DNA of 47,770 nt from Candidatus Tumulicola scandinaviensis (GCA_003140835.1 PLLA01000117.1:11178-58947), one strand, 5' to 3'; shown: positions 1 through 9,124, counted from the stretch's first letter. Notes: generated from the letters alone by a model not told the origin. Numbers and translations are program-made.

Positions 1-17
1 TCCGCTCAGGATGACAA
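1..17. repeat. Edge-truncated copy of the interspersed CTCAGGATGACA repeat
   Basis: The first 17 bases match the right-hand end of the repeat found whole near 18101 and 45675 (core CTCAGGATGACA). The rest of this copy lies outside the window. It sits just downstream of the 3' end of the minus-strand TMEM175 gene, and the other two copies also sit at gene 3' ends. Confidence 0.6.
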
Positions 18-26
18 AGAGAGGCG

Positions 27-605
27 TTACCCGCGGGCGATCAATCGCTCGATTCGGCGGTCGGGAACCAGCCATAACGCGGCGTTCGTCGCGTACAGGG
101 CGAGCGACGCCCATTGGTTGACGAATGCCAACCCGATGGCGATCGCATACAGCCCGATGGAAACCATGCCCTTTACGTCGCTTCCAATCGCGCGCGCCAA
201 GACGGAATCGGGGCCGTTCGCGGCCAGCAGAGAGCGCTGAAGGATCGTATAGGCGAGAGCGGCGAGAATGAGCACGCCTCCGTAGACGGCCGTCGGCACG
301 GCGGCAAAGCGATTTTCGCCCATCCATCCGGTCGTAAACGGAATCAGCGACAGCCAAAAGAGCAAATGCAGATTGGCCCATAGCGTCCGCCCGTCGATTC
401 TTTCGGCCGCGTAGAGCAAATGATGGTGGTTGTTCCAGTAGATCCCGAGGTACACGAAGCTCAGCAGGTACACCGCGAACACGGGAAGCGTCGCGCGTAG
501 GGCGCCGAGGTCGGTGCCGTGCGGAACCCGCATCTCGAGCACCATGATCGTGATGATGACGGCGATCACACCGTCGCTGAATGCCTCCATCCGGCCTTTG
601 TTCAC
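27..605 (-). CDS. TMEM175-family (DUF1211) potassium channel-like membrane protein
   Basis: Predicted integral membrane protein of 192 residues with about six hydrophobic segments. The N-terminal RMEAFSDGVIAVIITIMVLE region (the FSDG motif in the first helix) is the hallmark of the bacterial TMEM175/DUF1211 family, whose studied members are K+-selective channels with an unusual pore built from this helix. The length equals a typical single-repeat bacterial member. The start is a GTG that keeps the conserved MNKxRxEAFSDG N-terminus; an ATG five codons later is also possible. The function as a K+ leak channel is inferred from the family only. It is followed at its 3' end by an interspersed repeat and shows no clear operon link to the pta gene upstream (43 bp gap). 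Confidence 0.85.
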   Translation of the reverse strand: MNKGRMEAFSDGVIAVIITIMVLEMRVPHGTDLGALRATLPVFAVYLLSFVYLGIYWNNHHHLLYAAERIDGRTLWANLHLLFWLSLIPFTTGWMGENRFAAVPTAVYGGVLILAALAYTILQRSLLAANGPDSVLARAIGSDVKGMVSIGLYAIAIGLAFVNQWASLALYATNAALWLVPDRRIERLIARG

Positions 606-648
606 GAGCCATCGTTTTGCGCGGGGCGAGGGCCGCGCCCTCTCTCGT

Positions 649-1575
649 TTAGCGAACCGCCGGCGGCGAGTGACGCGCGAGCAATAGGGCCACGGCAGCC
701 GAGGCGACGCGTGTGGCGACGCTATCGGCGCGCCCGGCTAAGATAACCGGAACGCACGCCCCGAGCACGATGCCGGCCGCCGCGGCCTCGGACAGCAAAA
801 TCAGTCCTTTCGCGAGTATATTTCCCGCTTCGAAGCCGGGAACCACCAAGACGTTCGCGCAACCGGCGACTGGTGAAGATAGCCCCTTTTCGAGCGCCGC
901 CGGCCCACTCACGGCATCGTCGAGCGCCAGCGGCCCGTCGACCTTTGCGCCGGTTATTTGCCCCCGCTCAGCCATCTTGCTCAGGGCGGCCGCATCCACC
1001 GTGGACGGGATGGCCGAATTGACGGTTTCGACGGCCGAGAGCACCGCGACGCGAACGTCCCGAATTTCGAGCGCGATCGCCAGAACGACGGCATTCTGCA
1101 CGATGTCGCGTTTTTGTTCGAGCGTGGGCGAGACGTTGACGACGGCGTCGGTGATAATCAGCGGCTCGGCGTAGCTCGGGACGTCCACGACGAAGGCGTG
1201 GCTCATGCGCCGCTCGGTATGAAGTCCGGAATCCGGGCGCGTTACTTCGTGTAACAACTCGTCCGAATGCAAGCTGCCTTTCATGAGCGCCTCGACCCGG
1301 CCCGTCCGGGCCAACTCCGCCCCGGCTGCGGCCGCCGCATGGCTGTGCGCGGCGGTCACGACATCGAATCCCGCGATATCCAGCGACGCGCTGCTCGCGA
1401 TCGATTCGATCTTTGCTTTGTTGCCGACGAGCACGGGTACGATCAAACCGGCTTTCGCGCACGCAACGGCGCTTGCGAGTGCGAGCACGTCGCACGGATG
1501 AACGACCGCCGTCACGAGCGGCCTCAAGCCCCGGCACCGCTCAACCAGACTCGAGTGGTGCGATTGTAGGTTCAT
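649..1575 (-). CDS. pta: Phosphate acetyl/butyryltransferase
   Basis: Protein of 308 residues, the usual length of the short Pta/Ptb family with a catalytic domain only. It would interconvert acetyl-CoA (or butyryl-CoA) plus phosphate with acyl-phosphate plus CoA in the cytoplasm. Family features seen are the internal SDELLHEV and RRMSHAFVVDVP segments, the ITDAVVNVSPTLEQKRDI block and the C-terminal NVLVVPGFEAGNILAKGL motif. The chosen ATG at 1575 overlaps the TGA of ppsA as ATGA, giving translational coupling; starting further upstream would only read ppsA out of frame. With the acetate kinase and phosphoketolase at 26-30 kb it could complete an acetyl-phosphate/acetate pathway. Acetyl versus butyryl specificity cannot be told from sequence alone. 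Confidence 0.9.
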   Translation of the reverse strand: MNLQSHHSSLVERCRGLRPLVTAVVHPCDVLALASAVACAKAGLIVPVLVGNKAKIESIASSASLDIAGFDVVTAAHSHAAAAAGAELARTGRVEALMKGSLHSDELLHEVTRPDSGLHTERRMSHAFVVDVPSYAEPLIITDAVVNVSPTLEQKRDIVQNAVVLAIALEIRDVRVAVLSAVETVNSAIPSTVDAAALSKMAERGQITGAKVDGPLALDDAVSGPAALEKGLSSPVAGCANVLVVPGFEAGNILAKGLILLSEAAAAGIVLGACVPVILAGRADSVATRVASAAVALLLARHSPPAVR

Positions 1576-4006
1576 CGGGCGGCGAGACGCCGGATCGTCG
1601 GCAATACACTGTCGGGATTCAGGCTGATCGAATCGATCCCTAAGCCGATCAAGAAATCGGCGATCTCGGGATAATCCGACGGCGCCTGGCCGCAAATGCC
1701 GACGTACCGGTGATTTCTTTTGGCACCCAGGACCGCATCCCGCAGCATCGACAGTACGCCGGGGTCGCGCTCATCGAATTCGGAGGCTACCAGTTCGGAA
1801 TCGCGGTCGACGCCCAGAACGAGTTGTGCCAGATCGTTGGAGCCGATCGAGAACCCGTCGAAGTAGGTCGAGAAGGCATCGATCTGAATGACGTTGTTCG
1901 GGATTTCACACATAACGTAGATCTGGAGTTCGTTTTCACCACGACGTAGGCCCAATTCGGCCATCCGCTCGATCACGCGTTTGGCTTCGTCGATGCGACG
2001 GCAGAACGGGATCATGAGAGTGACGTTGCGCAACCCCATCACTTCGCGGACCCGCTTCATCGCGGCACACTCTAGCGCAAACCCCTCCGCATATAAGGGA
2101 TGGGTGTATCGAGCGGCGCCACGGAGGCCGAGCATTGGATTGCTCTCGGGTACCTCGAAGGCTTCGCCGCCCAAAAGTCGCGCGTATTCGTTGCTCTTGA
2201 AGTCGGACATGCGAACGACGACGGGCTTGGGATAGAACGCCGCCGCGATGGTGCCGACGCCTTCCGACAGCATGCGAACGAAGTACTCGCCGGGGCTTGA
2301 ATCCGCGCCGGTAAGGGAATCGATCTTTTCTAAAACGACACGATCTGCTATACGTTCCGGGTGCAGCAGTGCGATCGGGTGAACGCCGATCTCGTCGGCG
2401 ACGATGAACTCAATGCGCACGAGCCCGACGCCGTCATTCGGCAAGAAACTGCGCGCAAAAGCGCATCGGGATCGCCGAGCGTCAGCATAATCGGCACGGG
2501 CGGATGTGGAAGTTCGCCGACGTCGGTAATGCGTTTCTCGAACGCAAGCCGTCCCGCATAAACGCGGCCATTTTCTCCGTCGGCGCACGATACCGTGACG
2601 TCGCCGAGTTCGGCTAAACGTCGGCTTGCCGAACCACATCCAACTACCGCTGGGATGCCTAACTCGCGCGCGACGATCGCCGCGTGGCACGTTCGCCCGC
2701 CGCGGTCGGTCACGATGGCCGACGCGATCTTCATGATGGGTTCCCAGTCTGGTGTCGTGGTTTCGGCGACTAGGACGTCGCCAGCGCAGAACGTCTCCAT
2801 GCCCGTCTGACCCGCAACGAGGTGGACGCGGCCTGCCGCGACGGAGCTTCCAACGGCGCGCCCGACCGCAACTGGCGTCGCTGCGGTTTGAAGGGCATAT
2901 TCCTCGATGTGATGTCCGGATTGCCGCGACGCGACCGTTTCGGGCCGGGCTTGAACGAGATAGATGCGGCCGTCGAGTCCATCCTTCGCCCACTCCACGT
3001 CCATCGGAACGGGATAACCGGCCAGTTCGCCGTAGCGGTGTTCGACCTTGAGACAAGCGTCGGCAATGGTAAAGACTTCGGTATCCGCGAGGCAGTAGCG
3101 TCGTCGGTCGCTGGAGGACGTGTCGCGATTGCGGGTGGCGGATGCCAAGTCCCCTGCGTCGCCGAGTTCCATGGTCAGCGCTTTGCTGCCGATTCGCCGG
3201 CGCAGTACCGCGCGATGACCTTGCTGGAACGTGGTTTTATGCACGTAGAATTCGTCCGGGTCTACGTTTCCTTGTACGATGTTTTCGCCCAAGCCGTACG
3301 AGCCGGTGATCAATACGACGTCGCGAAAGCCGGTGTCTGTGTCGAGGGTGAAGGCGACGCCCGAACAAGCTCGATCCGAACGCACCAACTTCATCACGCC
3401 GACCGAGAGTGCAACTTTGAAATGGTCGAACCCGCGGTCGACTCGGTAGTGGATCGCGCGCTCGAGAAAGAGGCTTGCCAAACATCCCTTGTACGCTTCG
3501 AGAAGCATGCGCTCGCCTCGAACGTTAAGGTAACTCACGTGCTGCCCGGCAAAACTGGCCGTTGGAAGATCTTCGGCGGTGGCCGAACTGCGTACGGCAA
3601 CGCTGAGTTCGGTGCCGTACTGTTCGGCGAGTTCTCGGTATGCCCCGACGATCTGGCCGGCGAGATCTTCGGGAAGGGACGTCTTCGCGACCGCATCGTA
3701 CGCAAGATTCGCTCGGCGCTGAAGGTCGGCCACGTCGTTGGCGTCGAGTCCGTCGAGCGCCTCGTGAAGGAGAGCCCACGCATTCGCGGATGTCAAAACA
3801 TACCGATACGCATCCGCCGTGATTGCAAACCCGTTGGGAACGAGCACTCCTAACGGGGTCAGGCTGCGATACATCTCTCCGAGAGATGCATTTTTTCCGC
3901 CGGCTTCTCCGATGTCCGCATGTGTAATCGTACGGAATGGGCGGATGAATCGGGTTGCCGTCAACCGGTCTTCGGCAGCGACGGCGTTCACCGCGGAAGC
4001 AGTCAT
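1572..4006 (-). CDS. ppsA: Phosphoenolpyruvate synthase, interrupted by an apparent 1-nt frameshift
   Basis: Converts pyruvate, ATP and water to PEP, AMP and phosphate (gluconeogenic). The N-terminal ATP-binding domain starts at TASAVNAV and contains [10 protein letters not shown] and [19 protein letters not shown]. The phosphohistidine domain has [15 protein letters not shown] with His441. The PEP-binding barrel has FLPNDGVGL and the catalytic Cys in [12 protein letters not shown] (about residue 772). The reading frame breaks near 2457-2460, where the coding strand has four T. Adding one T gives [14 protein letters not shown], which fits the family (usual form: [13 protein letters not shown]) and yields 811 residues, a normal length. 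As read, translation would stop at 2348. The ATG at 4006 overlaps the UspA stop (ATGA), and the 3' end overlaps pta (ATGA). Confidence 0.9.
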
Positions 4007-4806
4007 GCCAGCTTCTTCGAGGCTACGGACGGGGTTGGCCTGAACCGGTCGCCGCGATAGAGATGGAATTCCAGCGTCTCGGAGTTGAGAACGATTTCCT
4101 CGAGGAGTTCGCCGAATCGCACATCCCACTGTGCGTGAACCCAATCTGCGTGCGAGCAAAATTCGGCGACGATCATGATGCGGGTTTCGTCTTCGCTGCC
4201 GAAGATCTGTGTCTCCACAACCCCGGGGAGTTCGCCGCCCGGGCCCAGCATGAAGCTCGCAATCTCCCCGTAGAGGCGTTCGAAATTCTTGGGCGCGACT
4301 TCGATCAAGCGCATTGCGAACACCGGACCGCTGAAATCGAAGCTCGGCGCGGCCTCCGGAACTCCGATGACGTCGGCCTTTTCGCGGACGATTAGCACCG
4401 GGCAGGGCGATGCGCGAAGGACGGCCTCGGCGACGCTGCCCATGAAGAGCCGCCGAAAGCCGGAGCGCCCGTGCGTACCCATAACGACCGCGTCGACGGC
4501 TTTGGCCGCGCGGTCGAGAATCTTCAGGGCGGGCCTTCCCAATTCGACACAACCCTCGGCTGCGACGCCGGCCGCCAGGGCCTGTCCGACGGCATCGGCG
4601 ACGAAGCGATCGGCTTCGGCTTTGGCCGCCGCTACCCGTTCCTCTTCGAGCGGACGAAGTGGGGTGCGTCCAAGGATACTAAACGGGTCGACGACGGCGT
4701 AGATTATCAGCTTCGCGCCTTCGGCCTTCGCGAGCCCGACGGCGTAACCGAGCGCGTGATTTGCGCACGGCGATCCGTCCAATGCCACGATGATGTTCCT
4801 CGACAT
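4003..4806 (-). CDS. Universal stress protein with extra C-terminal alpha-beta domain
   Basis: Protein of 267 residues. Residues 1-142 are a UspA domain: IIVALDGSPCANHAL at the N-terminus and the nucleotide-binding MGTHGRSGFRRLFMGS...ASPCPVLIVR signature, so ATP binding is expected. Residues from about 155 to 255 are not UspA-like; the alternation of strands and helices (PVFAMRLIEVAPKNFERL, ETRIMIVAEFCSHADW) suggests a ferredoxin-like dimeric alpha-beta barrel of the antibiotic-monooxygenase type, but that is a weak assignment. It is the first gene of the usp-ppsA-pta operon, joined to ppsA by an ATGA overlap. There is no convincing Shine-Dalgarno; a TATGCT box ends 6 nt before the ATG. The linkage suggests that PEP synthase expression is tied to stress or energy state. 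Confidence 0.88.
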   Translation of the reverse strand: MSRNIIVALDGSPCANHALGYAVGLAKAEGAKLIIYAVVDPFSILGRTPLRPLEEERVAAAKAEADRFVADAVGQALAAGVAAEGCVELGRPALKILDRAAKAVDAVVMGTHGRSGFRRLFMGSVAEAVLRASPCPVLIVREKADVIGVPEAAPSFDFSGPVFAMRLIEVAPKNFERLYGEIASFMLGPGGELPGVVETQIFGSEDETRIMIVAEFCSHADWVHAQWDVRFGELLEEIVLNSETLEFHLYRGDRFRPTPSVASKKLA

Positions 4807-4812
4807 ATCCGA

Positions 4813-4818
4813 AGCATA
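4813..4818 (-). promoter_or_regulatory. TATGCT -10-like box 6 nt before the usp start (leaderless candidate)
   Basis: On the coding strand TATGCT is followed by six bases and then ATG. That is the spacing expected if transcription begins at or next to the start codon. The same arrangement occurs before genes at 32695 (minus), 32800 (plus), 36648 (minus, TATGGT) and 9703 (minus, TACCGT). No clear -35 TTGACA is seen. Confidence 0.35.
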
Positions 4819-4868
4819 CGTTTCAGTGAGGAAGAAATGATGAAATTCGCATTCGCAGTATTTCTTAG

Positions 4869-7484
4869 TTAAGCCGATGGGGCCGCTCCGCCGCTCCAGC
4901 GAGCCGCGAGACGCCCTAGGCGTCGTCCGTGTTTCAAGGCCTCGGGAGTCGGTGGCCGGGCGCGCGCGGGGCGGAAGAAGAACGACTTCGCTAACTCGAC
5001 GAGCAGCAAGTAGGCTGCGATCATCGCGAGCAAGATCGCGAAGAACAGCGCGGGCAGTGGCGTAAACCCGAAAAGCGCGCCTGGCGGCAGGTATGGCATT
5101 GCTACGCCCGCGCCGACTACCGCGAGTGACGTTAACAAGAGCGGGAGGCTTGGCCGGCTACGCCAGAAGGGAATTCGCTGCGTTCGGATGGCGAAGATAA
5201 TCAGCGTCTGGGTCAGGAGCGATTCGACGAACCAGCCAGTCTGAAACAGTGCGGGGCGTGCGTGAAAAATCGTTAGCATAACTCCGAACGTCAAGAAATC
5301 GAAGATCGAGCTGACCGGCCCGAAGACGAGCATGAAGCGCCGAATGAAGCCTATGTCCCAATGCGACGGCCGCGCGAGCAGCTCGTCGTCGACGTTGTCG
5401 GTCGGGATGGCCATTTCGCCGGCATCGTACAGCAAACTATTGAGCAAGATCTGCGGAGCGGTCATCGGCAAGAACGGAAGAAATAACGACGCTCCGGCCG
5501 CGCTGAACATATTTCCGAAGTTGGATGAGGTGCCCATCAGCACGTATTTTATCGTGTTGGAGAAGATCCGGCGCCCTTCGGTCACGCCGTCGGCCAAGAT
5601 GCCGAGATCTTTGTCGAGCAGCACGATGTCGGCCGCGTCCTTCGCGACGTCGGTTCCGGAATCGACCGAGATTCCGACGTCGGCCTGATGCAACGCCACT
5701 GCGTCGTTGACGCCATCGCCGAGAAAGCCGACGTCGTTTCCGAGACCGCGGGACAAGCGGATGATGCGCGATTTTTGGTCCGGCGTTACCCGCGCGAAGA
5801 TCGTCGTTTGGGGAAGCGCCTCTTTGAGCTCGGCGTCCCCCATCGACTCGAGCGTCGCGCCGGACAAGGTGCCGGTGACCACAATGCCGAGATCGAGGCA
5901 AACCTTAGCCGCCACCCGCTCGTTGTCACCGGTGACGATGTGCACGTCAATACCGAGACGGCGAAGGCGTTCGAGACTTTTAGCGGCATCGGCTTTCACT
6001 GGATCGGAGAACACCAGGAAACCTCGTAATTGAAGGTCGCGTTCGTCCTTGATACTTAGGTCGGGTCCCTCGAAACCGTCACGGGTTGCAATGGCGACGA
6101 CGCGTTCGCCGGCGTCGAAAAGTCGATCGAGAACGGTTTGGACGTTCTGTTCGACCAGACGGCAGCGCGCTAGAACCGATTCGGGCGCTCCCTTGACGAT
6201 GAGCAGAGTGCGATCGCCGGCCAGCGAGACGACGACCGACATGAGTTTCCTCTCGTAATCGAAGGGCGCCGTCGCGACGCGCTGCCATGCCGGTGTTGTG
6301 ATCTTGCGAGTCAACGCATCTTCTCGCAGGGCTCGATCCAGCGGCATCGTCGGGTCACTGCAAGCCAATCCGAGTTGTAAGACGTCGTCTGCCTGATTTC
6401 CGTCGGCGTCCAACGCGCCGCTGAGTGCGATTACTCCTTGCGTCAGCGTCCCGGTCTTATCCGTGAACAGTACGTCGATGTTTCCGAGGTCTTCGATGCT
6501 GACGAGTCGCTTGACGATGACCGAGCGCTTTGCTAACTCTCGAGCACCGGTCGCCAGACTAACCGTCACGATGGCCGGGAGAAGTTGAGGCGTCAGACCC
6601 ACGGCGATCGCAAGTGAGAATAGCAACGAATCGAGCAGTGGATGATGGAGGGCAGCGTTCGCGACGAAGATGGAAACCGTCAGCACCGCCGTGATGCGGA
6701 CGAGCATGACCGAGAAACGGCGAAGGCCGAGCTGGAATGCGGTCTCGGGTGGGTGTTCCACGAGGTGCGCCGCAATCGCCCCGAACATCGTCGCGCGGCC
6801 GGTTGCGATGACGATTCCGCTGGCGGCGCCCGATTGGACCGTCGTGCCCATGAGCGCGCAGCACGGAGCTTCCGCGAGAGCCGTCGTGCCGGTCACCGGT
6901 GCAGAAGATTTCTCAGCCGGTTGCGACTCTCCGGTAAGAACGGCCTGGTCGCACTCGAGACGATCGGTATGATATAGCCGTAGATCGGCTGGAACCACGT
7001 CTCCGACGCCGAGCTGTACGACGTCGCCACGGACCAAATCCGCGACGTCGATCGGCGCGCTCGTTGCATCGCGCACGACGATCGTGCGATGCCGGACCCG
7101 CTTGTGAAGATCGGCCATCGCGCGTTCCGAGCGGTATTCGTTGAAGAAGCCCAAGCCGACGCTGAGCGCGATGATCGTCATGATAATGTACGCGTCCGCG
7201 CTTTCGCTCAACAACAGCGACGTGAGCGCCGTAGCGACCAGCAAGATCAGCAATGGATTCTGTAACTGTCGCCAGAGCACGGCGCCGGGCAAAACGCGCC
7301 GCTCGCCTAGCGAGTTCGGTCCGAACGCGGCCAAACGCCGAACGGCTTCGCTCTGCGTTAAACCTGTCGGCGCGCTCGCCAAACGGCGAAAAACCTCGAG
7401 GCAGTCTTCAGCCGCCGCGTCGCGCAGCGTATAGTCGAGGAAAGGAGGCCCGGCGCTCGCGCTATCGAGCGGCGGTTGCGGCAA
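4869..7484 (-). CDS. mgtA: Mg2+-importing P-type ATPase (P3B, MgtA/MgtB type)
   Basis: Inner-membrane P-type ATPase of 871 residues, close to the ~900 of MgtA. Seen in order: actuator motif LTGES near residue 190; phosphorylation motif DKTGTLTQG with Asp342; hinge motif LGDGVND at 588-594; about ten hydrophobic segments; and the late-membrane stretch MAIPTDNVDDE, typical of MgtA/MgtB rather than Ca2+ or heavy-metal pumps. It should import Mg2+ at the cost of ATP. The start overlaps the 3' end of the NHL-repeat gene by 23 bp, so it is probably co-transcribed with it, although the two share no obvious function. No MgtL leader or M-box is visible because there is no leader. The substrate is inferred from the family. 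Confidence 0.92.
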   Translation of the reverse strand: MPQPPLDSASAGPPFLDYTLRDAAAEDCLEVFRRLASAPTGLTQSEAVRRLAAFGPNSLGERRVLPGAVLWRQLQNPLLILLVATALTSLLLSESADAYIIMTIIALSVGLGFFNEYRSERAMADLHKRVRHRTIVVRDATSAPIDVADLVRGDVVQLGVGDVVPADLRLYHTDRLECDQAVLTGESQPAEKSSAPVTGTTALAEAPCCALMGTTVQSGAASGIVIATGRATMFGAIAAHLVEHPPETAFQLGLRRFSVMLVRITAVLTVSIFVANAALHHPLLDSLLFSLAIAVGLTPQLLPAIVTVSLATGARELAKRSVIVKRLVSIEDLGNIDVLFTDKTGTLTQGVIALSGALDADGNQADDVLQLGLACSDPTMPLDRALREDALTRKITTPAWQRVATAPFDYERKLMSVVVSLAGDRTLLIVKGAPESVLARCRLVEQNVQTVLDRLFDAGERVVAIATRDGFEGPDLSIKDERDLQLRGFLVFSDPVKADAAKSLERLRRLGIDVHIVTGDNERVAAKVCLDLGIVVTGTLSGATLESMGDAELKEALPQTTIFARVTPDQKSRIIRLSRGLGNDVGFLGDGVNDAVALHQADVGISVDSGTDVAKDAADIVLLDKDLGILADGVTEGRRIFSNTIKYVLMGTSSNFGNMFSAAGASLFLPFLPMTAPQILLNSLLYDAGEMAIPTDNVDDELLARPSHWDIGFIRRFMLVFGPVSSIFDFLTFGVMLTIFHARPALFQTGWFVESLLTQTLIIFAIRTQRIPFWRSRPSLPLLLTSLAVVGAGVAMPYLPPGALFGFTPLPALFFAILLAMIAAYLLLVELAKSFFFRPARARPPTPEALKHGRRLGRLAARWSGGAAPSA

Positions 7485-8559
7485 CGATGACCTTACGGAT
7501 ATCGTTCGATCCCCAATCTACGACGTAAAGCGCGTGGGCGTCAGGGTCGTATGTGAGATCACCGGGAGTCGAGAACCGGGCGGCGGAGCCGACGCCGTCC
7601 ACGGTACCGGCGATTCCATTCCCGGCGACCGTCGAAACAAAGCCGGCCGGCGTGACTTTTCGGATCGCATTGTTGCGTGAGTCGGCGACGTAGAGGTTCC
7701 CTGCCTCGTCGCAGGCGATGCCGGTAGGATGATTGAACCGGGCCGTCGCGCCCCGGCCACCGGCATATCCAGCTTCAGGCGAACCGGCAAGGGTCGTAAC
7801 GTTGCCGGCTAGGCTCACGTGCCGAATTTCGTTGTTGTTCGAATCGGCGACGTACAATGCGTGATCGCAGTAAGCGATGCCCCGAAGGTTGTTGAACGTC
7901 GCGGCGGTTCCCGCGCCGTCGGCGGACCCCCTTTGCCCCGAACCGGCAAGCGTCGACGCAAAACCGGTCGAATCGACCTGCCGGATACGATTCAGGCAGC
8001 CCTCGGATACGTAAAAGCTTCCGGTGTCGGAGTCGTAAGCGATTCCGGCCGGCTCGGTAAATCGCGCCTGGTTGCCACTGCCGTTGGCGAAGCCAGGTTT
8101 ACCGCCGGCAAGAACGCGACTCGCGCCCGTCGCGGGATTGATGGCAACGATGCCGTTGAGCGCGGGTCCCGCCGAACGGGGAGCGCCGCCGCATGAAAGG
8201 CTTCCGCTCACCACATACAGTTGGCGATCGGTGGCGCTGTATGTGATCGCATTGGGAGCGATGAGGTACGTGAGGACCGAAACCTCCTCCAAGGCATTGA
8301 TTCGACGAATGGAATCCGCGTTTTGGATATAAGGCCCGAAGAACGGAGTATTGCCGACGCTAAAACTGTTCCAATCGCCGACGTAAATGTTACCGCTGAT
8401 CGGATCCCTAACGATTCCGTGCAGATGCTCGTCGCCGCTCGCCTTGGTGAACAAATGGGGGTCTACAATCGTGGTGACGGTTCCGGGGCTGCTGGTCGTC
8501 ACCCCGAGCGCGGCCGGCAACAGTAGTGAGGCCATGAGAACGGGCATCAGTCGCGACAT
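7462..8559 (-). CDS. Exported NHL-repeat beta-propeller protein
   Basis: About 365 residues beginning with a signal peptide (MSRLMPVLMASLLLPAALG). The body carries at least four NHL-type blades with the recurring pattern GIAYD...LYVADSNNNEIR / NAIRKVTPAGFVSTVAGNG. Such proteins form a six-bladed propeller and usually bind ligands or act as lyases or scaffolds; no catalytic residues can be assigned here. The ATG at 8559 was chosen over one 14 codons upstream because it starts at the signal peptide, has a GGGGA element just before it, and leaves the hsp20 terminator-like hairpin (8581-8626) outside the gene. The 3' end overlaps mgtA by 23 bp. Confidence 0.85.
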   Translation of the reverse strand: MSRLMPVLMASLLLPAALGVTTSSPGTVTTIVDPHLFTKASGDEHLHGIVRDPISGNIYVGDWNSFSVGNTPFFGPYIQNADSIRRINALEEVSVLTYLIAPNAITYSATDRQLYVVSGSLSCGGAPRSAGPALNGIVAINPATGASRVLAGGKPGFANGSGNQARFTEPAGIAYDSDTGSFYVSEGCLNRIRQVDSTGFASTLAGSGQRGSADGAGTAATFNNLRGIAYCDHALYVADSNNNEIRHVSLAGNVTTLAGSPEAGYAGGRGATARFNHPTGIACDEAGNLYVADSRNNAIRKVTPAGFVSTVAGNGIAGTVDGVGSAARFSTPGDLTYDPDAHALYVVDWGSNDIRKVIVAATAAR

Positions 8560-8580
8560 CTGAGATCCCCAATCCAGTGG

Positions 8581-8626
8581 AAAAAAGCGAGCGGCGCGCA
8601 ATCCATCGGCGATATCGCTGCCGCTC
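8581..8626 (-). terminator. Probable intrinsic terminator of hsp20
   Basis: On the minus strand GAGCGGC (8626-8620) pairs with GCCGCTC (8595-8589). The 24-nt loop contains the palindrome GCGATATCGC. The stem is followed by GC and six T (8586-8581). It lies 15 bp beyond the hsp20 stop and just before the NHL gene, as expected for a Rho-independent terminator. Confidence 0.55.
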
Positions 8627-8640
8627 GGAGGTCCCGCCTT

Positions 8641-9069
8641 TCAGGCGGTTTTTACTTGGATTTTTTTTGGTGAAAGCGGTTTGACGGGAGTAAGCTCGAC
8701 TTTTAGAATGCCCTTGTCGACAGAAGCCGTTACGGCGTTGGCATCGAGATCCTGCGGAAGCGCTAGCGTGCGCGAGAATGACCCGTGGCGCATCTCGCGA
8801 CGGTGATATCGCGCATCTTTTTTCTCACTCTTCTCGTCGTGCCGGCCGAAAATGGAAACCGTTCCCCCAGTGACTTCGACGTTGATCTCGCTTGGATCGT
8901 ACCCCGGAACCGACATCTCGATGAAGTATTTGCCATCTCGTTCGTAGAGATCGAGCGGCGTGCCCGAATAAGCAAAACGCGCGGGTCGCTGCCAGTCGAA
9001 AAACGTGTCGAACATTTGATCGAGCATCGCGAGGTCGCTACTGCCATTTTTCGTTTTTGGGAGTGCCAT
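8641..9069 (-). CDS. hsp20: Small heat-shock protein, Hsp20/alpha-crystallin family
   Basis: ATP-independent holdase chaperone of 142 residues that would bind unfolding proteins in the cytoplasm. The alpha-crystallin domain spans about residues 43-135. It begins at TPLDLYERDGKYFIEMSVPG and carries VEVTGGTVSIFGRHDEK, HGSFSRTLALPQDLD and the A.VDKGILKVELTP strand. A short PKKIQVKTA tail follows; the classic C-terminal I-x-I/V anchor appears as KIQV. The ATG at 9069 has a GGAAGGA-like site 8 nt upstream. The gene is probably monocistronic, with a terminator at 8581-8626. An imperfect inverted repeat (9101-9124) lies in its promoter region, but neither CIRCE nor a canonical HAIR site is seen. Confidence 0.93.
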   Translation of the reverse strand: MALPKTKNGSSDLAMLDQMFDTFFDWQRPARFAYSGTPLDLYERDGKYFIEMSVPGYDPSEINVEVTGGTVSIFGRHDEKSEKKDARYHRREMRHGSFSRTLALPQDLDANAVTASVDKGILKVELTPVKPLSPKKIQVKTA

Positions 9070-9100
9070 AATTTTCGTTCCTTCCACGTCGTCTGGACAA

Positions 9101-9124
9101 TTCAAGTTCTAGCGGTCGCTTGAG
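9101..9124. promoter_or_regulatory. Inverted repeat upstream of hsp20
   Basis: TTCAAG at 9101-9106 and CTTGAG at 9119-9124 form arms (5 of 6 positions paired) separated by 12 bp, 32-55 bp upstream of the hsp20 start codon. The position suits an operator. The order of the half-sites is the reverse of the HspR HAIR element, so I do not assign a regulator. Confidence 0.25.

Noticed and set aside
2440..2480. Programmed -1 frameshift in ppsA
   Set aside because: The site (CTT TTG on the coding strand) is not an X-XXY-YYZ slippery heptamer and ppsA genes are not known to use recoding; a missing T in a homopolymer is simpler.
4836..4871. Tiny plus-strand frame (MMKFAFAVFLS) between usp and mgtA
   Set aside because: Has a GAGGAAG before ATG, but 11 codons, ends at once and has no partner gene; probably chance.
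8634..8653. Plus-strand terminator-like hairpin CCGCC-TTTCA-GGCGG then TTTTT
   Set aside because: The stem is only 5 bp, overlaps the end of hsp20, and no plus-strand gene lies upstream to be terminated.
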